From Bacillota bacterium (GTDB taxonomy: Bacteria > Bacillota_B > Desulfitobacteriia > Desulfitobacteriales > Desulfitobacteriaceae): a stretch of 7,423 bases of DNA. Below the pieces are notes generated by a model. The model did no database searches. It was not told the origin of the DNA and saw only the letters and a program-made list of their open reading frames with translations. The translations under genes and the position numbers were made by a program. The DNA lies in NCBI GenBank assembly GCA_021779415.1, contig JAJYAS010000157.1, positions 1-7,423 on the forward strand, written 5' to 3'. This document shows positions 6,424 to 7,423 of this stretch, piece by piece. The stretch's first letter is position 1, and every line of letters begins with the position of its first letter.

Positions 6424-6705
6424 TCATCCTTCCACTTCAAAACTTGCAGGTTTAATCTCCATCTGTCCGTCCTGATCTTCAAGCAGAATTTCCATCTGCT
6501 TTTCCGCTTGATCCAAAACGTTGGAACAGTACTGTACAAGACCAACGCCCTTCTTAAATAAGTCCAAAGCCTTTTCCAAAGGAAGATCTTTCTGTTCAAG
6601 CAATTTCACGATTTTCTCTAAATTTTGGATTCCAAATTCCAGAGAGAGGGGTTCTTGCTCAGAAGACTCAACAAAAAGATCCTCCGACCGATTTTCATTG
6701 CTCAT
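6424..6705 (-). CDS. xseB: Exodeoxyribonuclease VII small subunit
   Basis: A 93-residue, mostly helical protein. Several XseB copies bind one XseA to form exonuclease VII, which degrades single-stranded DNA from either end to oligonucleotides. The conserved region covers about 22-75: SLEFGIQNLEKIVKLLEQKDLPLEKAL, then DLFKKGVGLVQYCSNVLDQAEKQ, a helical hairpin with the typical E....LE....LE.AL..FK.G..L pattern. An acidic N-terminal stretch of about 20 residues makes it a little longer than the common 70-80 residues. The ATG start has an AAGGAG site upstream that overlaps the xseA end, and the gap to the xseA stop is only 3 bp, so the two subunits are likely translationally coupled. Confidence 0.94.
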   Translation of the reverse strand: MSNENRSEDLFVESSEQEPLSLEFGIQNLEKIVKLLEQKDLPLEKALDLFKKGVGLVQYCSNVLDQAEKQMEILLEDQDGQMEIKPASFEVEG

Positions 6706-6708
6706 GGA

Positions 6709-7423
6709 TTAAATCTCCTTCTCTAACACTTGGCAGTATAGACTTCCTTCTCCTAAGCGAATCCTGATTTGTTCATCAACCTCAACCTTTTGTACGGAGC
6801 GTAGAAGTTTCCCCTCGGCATCATAGGTCAACGAGTAGCCACGACCCAAAATAGCCAAAGGGCTCAACAAGTCTAACTTAGCTGCCAATAGGGTTAGTAT
6901 ACCATTTTTATCGGTTACAAATCTAGTCATGCTCTCTTGTAGGCGCACCTGCACAGTATCTAAGCGTTGGCGATTTTGATCAATGCGCCAGAAAGGATCT
7001 TTAAGAGGTCCCTTATTTGCAATCCCCTCAAGCGACTGACGCTTCCTCTCGATCACCATCCCCATATCACTTTGAAGCCGAGCACGCAGTTGAATGAGTT
7101 GAAACTTTAGGTCTTGTAATATCGGCACCGCCAATTCAGCCGCGGCTGAGGGGGTCGGTGCACGCAAATCTGCCACATAGTCTGATATCGTTACATCCGT
7201 TTCATGCCCCACCGCAGAAATGACCGGAATAACGGATGCTGAGATAGCCCGAGCCACAACTTCAGTATTAAAGGCCCATAACTCTTCTAAAGATCCCCCA
7301 CCCCTACCGACAATTATGACATCGACCTTTTTATAACGATTGAGGCGAGCAATCGCTTGAGCTACTTCCCGGGGTGCTGCTTCTCCTTGAACAGCTGCTG
7401 GTGCCAAGATCCACGACATTCCT
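6709..7423 (-). CDS. xseA: Exodeoxyribonuclease VII large subunit, C-terminal part (5' end outside window)
   Basis: About 237 C-terminal codons of XseA, the catalytic subunit of exonuclease VII; complete proteins are about 400-450 residues. The frame stays open to the window edge, and the ATG at 7417-7419 is an internal methionine because the sequence begins in mid-domain (MSWILAPAAVQGE matches the usual internal P..VQG.GA region). In the visible fragment the catalytic-domain motifs are GRGGGSLEELW at about 39-49, SAVGHETD at 69-76 and DLRAPTPSAAAE at about 85-96. A long helical, coiled-coil-like segment follows (about 105-180), then the conserved C-terminal SPLAILGRGYSL at 187-198. The missing N-terminal part should contain the OB-fold that binds single-stranded DNA. 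The gene ends 3 bp before xseB. Confidence 0.96.
   Translation of the reverse strand, partial: GMSWILAPAAVQGEAAPREVAQAIARLNRYKKVDVIIVGRGGGSLEELWAFNTEVVARAISASVIPVISAVGHETDVTISDYVADLRAPTPSAAAELAVPILQDLKFQLIQLRARLQSDMGMVIERKRQSLEGIANKGPLKDPFWRIDQNRQRLDTVQVRLQESMTRFVTDKNGILTLLAAKLDLLSPLAILGRGYSLTYDAEGKLLRSVQKVEVDEQIRIRLGEGSLYCQVLEKEI

Noticed and set aside
7417..7419. ATG as the true xseA start
   Set aside because: The sequence after it is internal XseA catalytic-domain sequence, the frame stays open upstream to the window edge, and a 236-residue product would lack the OB-fold domain. The gene is cut by the window.

Overview
The window reads as one co-directional block of conserved housekeeping genes, all on the minus strand. 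In transcription order (high to low coordinates) they are: xseA (5' end outside the window), xseB, ispA, a divergent-PAP2 (YuiD-type) membrane protein gene, a small membrane protein gene that faintly resembles the DUF21/CNNM family, dxs, tlyA, nadK, argR (ahrC) and recN (3' end outside the window). No RNA gene, insertion sequence, CRISPR array, phage gene or convincing plus-strand gene was found. The plus-strand open frames all lie over confidently identified minus-strand genes.

The order matches the well-known Firmicutes neighbourhood xseA-xseB-ispA-dxs-yqxC(tlyA)-ahrC-recN of Bacillus. It also has the clostridial placement of nadK between tlyA and argR. The moderate GC content, AGGAGG-type ribosome binding sites, use of GTG and TTG starts, and protein character suggest a spore-forming clostridial lineage, perhaps Desulfosporosinus/Desulfitobacterium-like Peptococcaceae. 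The genus is inference, not something read directly.

Layout: 6424-7423 holds the two exonuclease VII subunits. 4450-6414 holds ispA, then two small membrane-protein genes inserted between ispA and dxs. 2589-4475 is dxs. 911-2542 is tlyA and nadK, only 3 bp apart. 365-817 is argR, preceded by the only sizeable gap (93 bp), which carries degenerate heptanucleotide tandem repeats. 1-354 is the N-terminal part of recN. Other gaps are 46 bp or less and several genes overlap, which suggests cotranscription and translational coupling. I saw no intrinsic terminator between any pair.

Functionally the block joins isoprenoid precursor synthesis (Dxs makes DXP, IspA makes farnesyl diphosphate), DNA repair or processing (XseAB, RecN), RNA modification (TlyA), NADP supply (NadK; NADPH is used by the next MEP-pathway enzyme) and arginine-responsive regulation (ArgR). 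The least explained parts are the small membrane protein at 4450-5064 and the repeat-bearing spacer upstream of argR. I found no strong evidence for a new defence or mobile system here.
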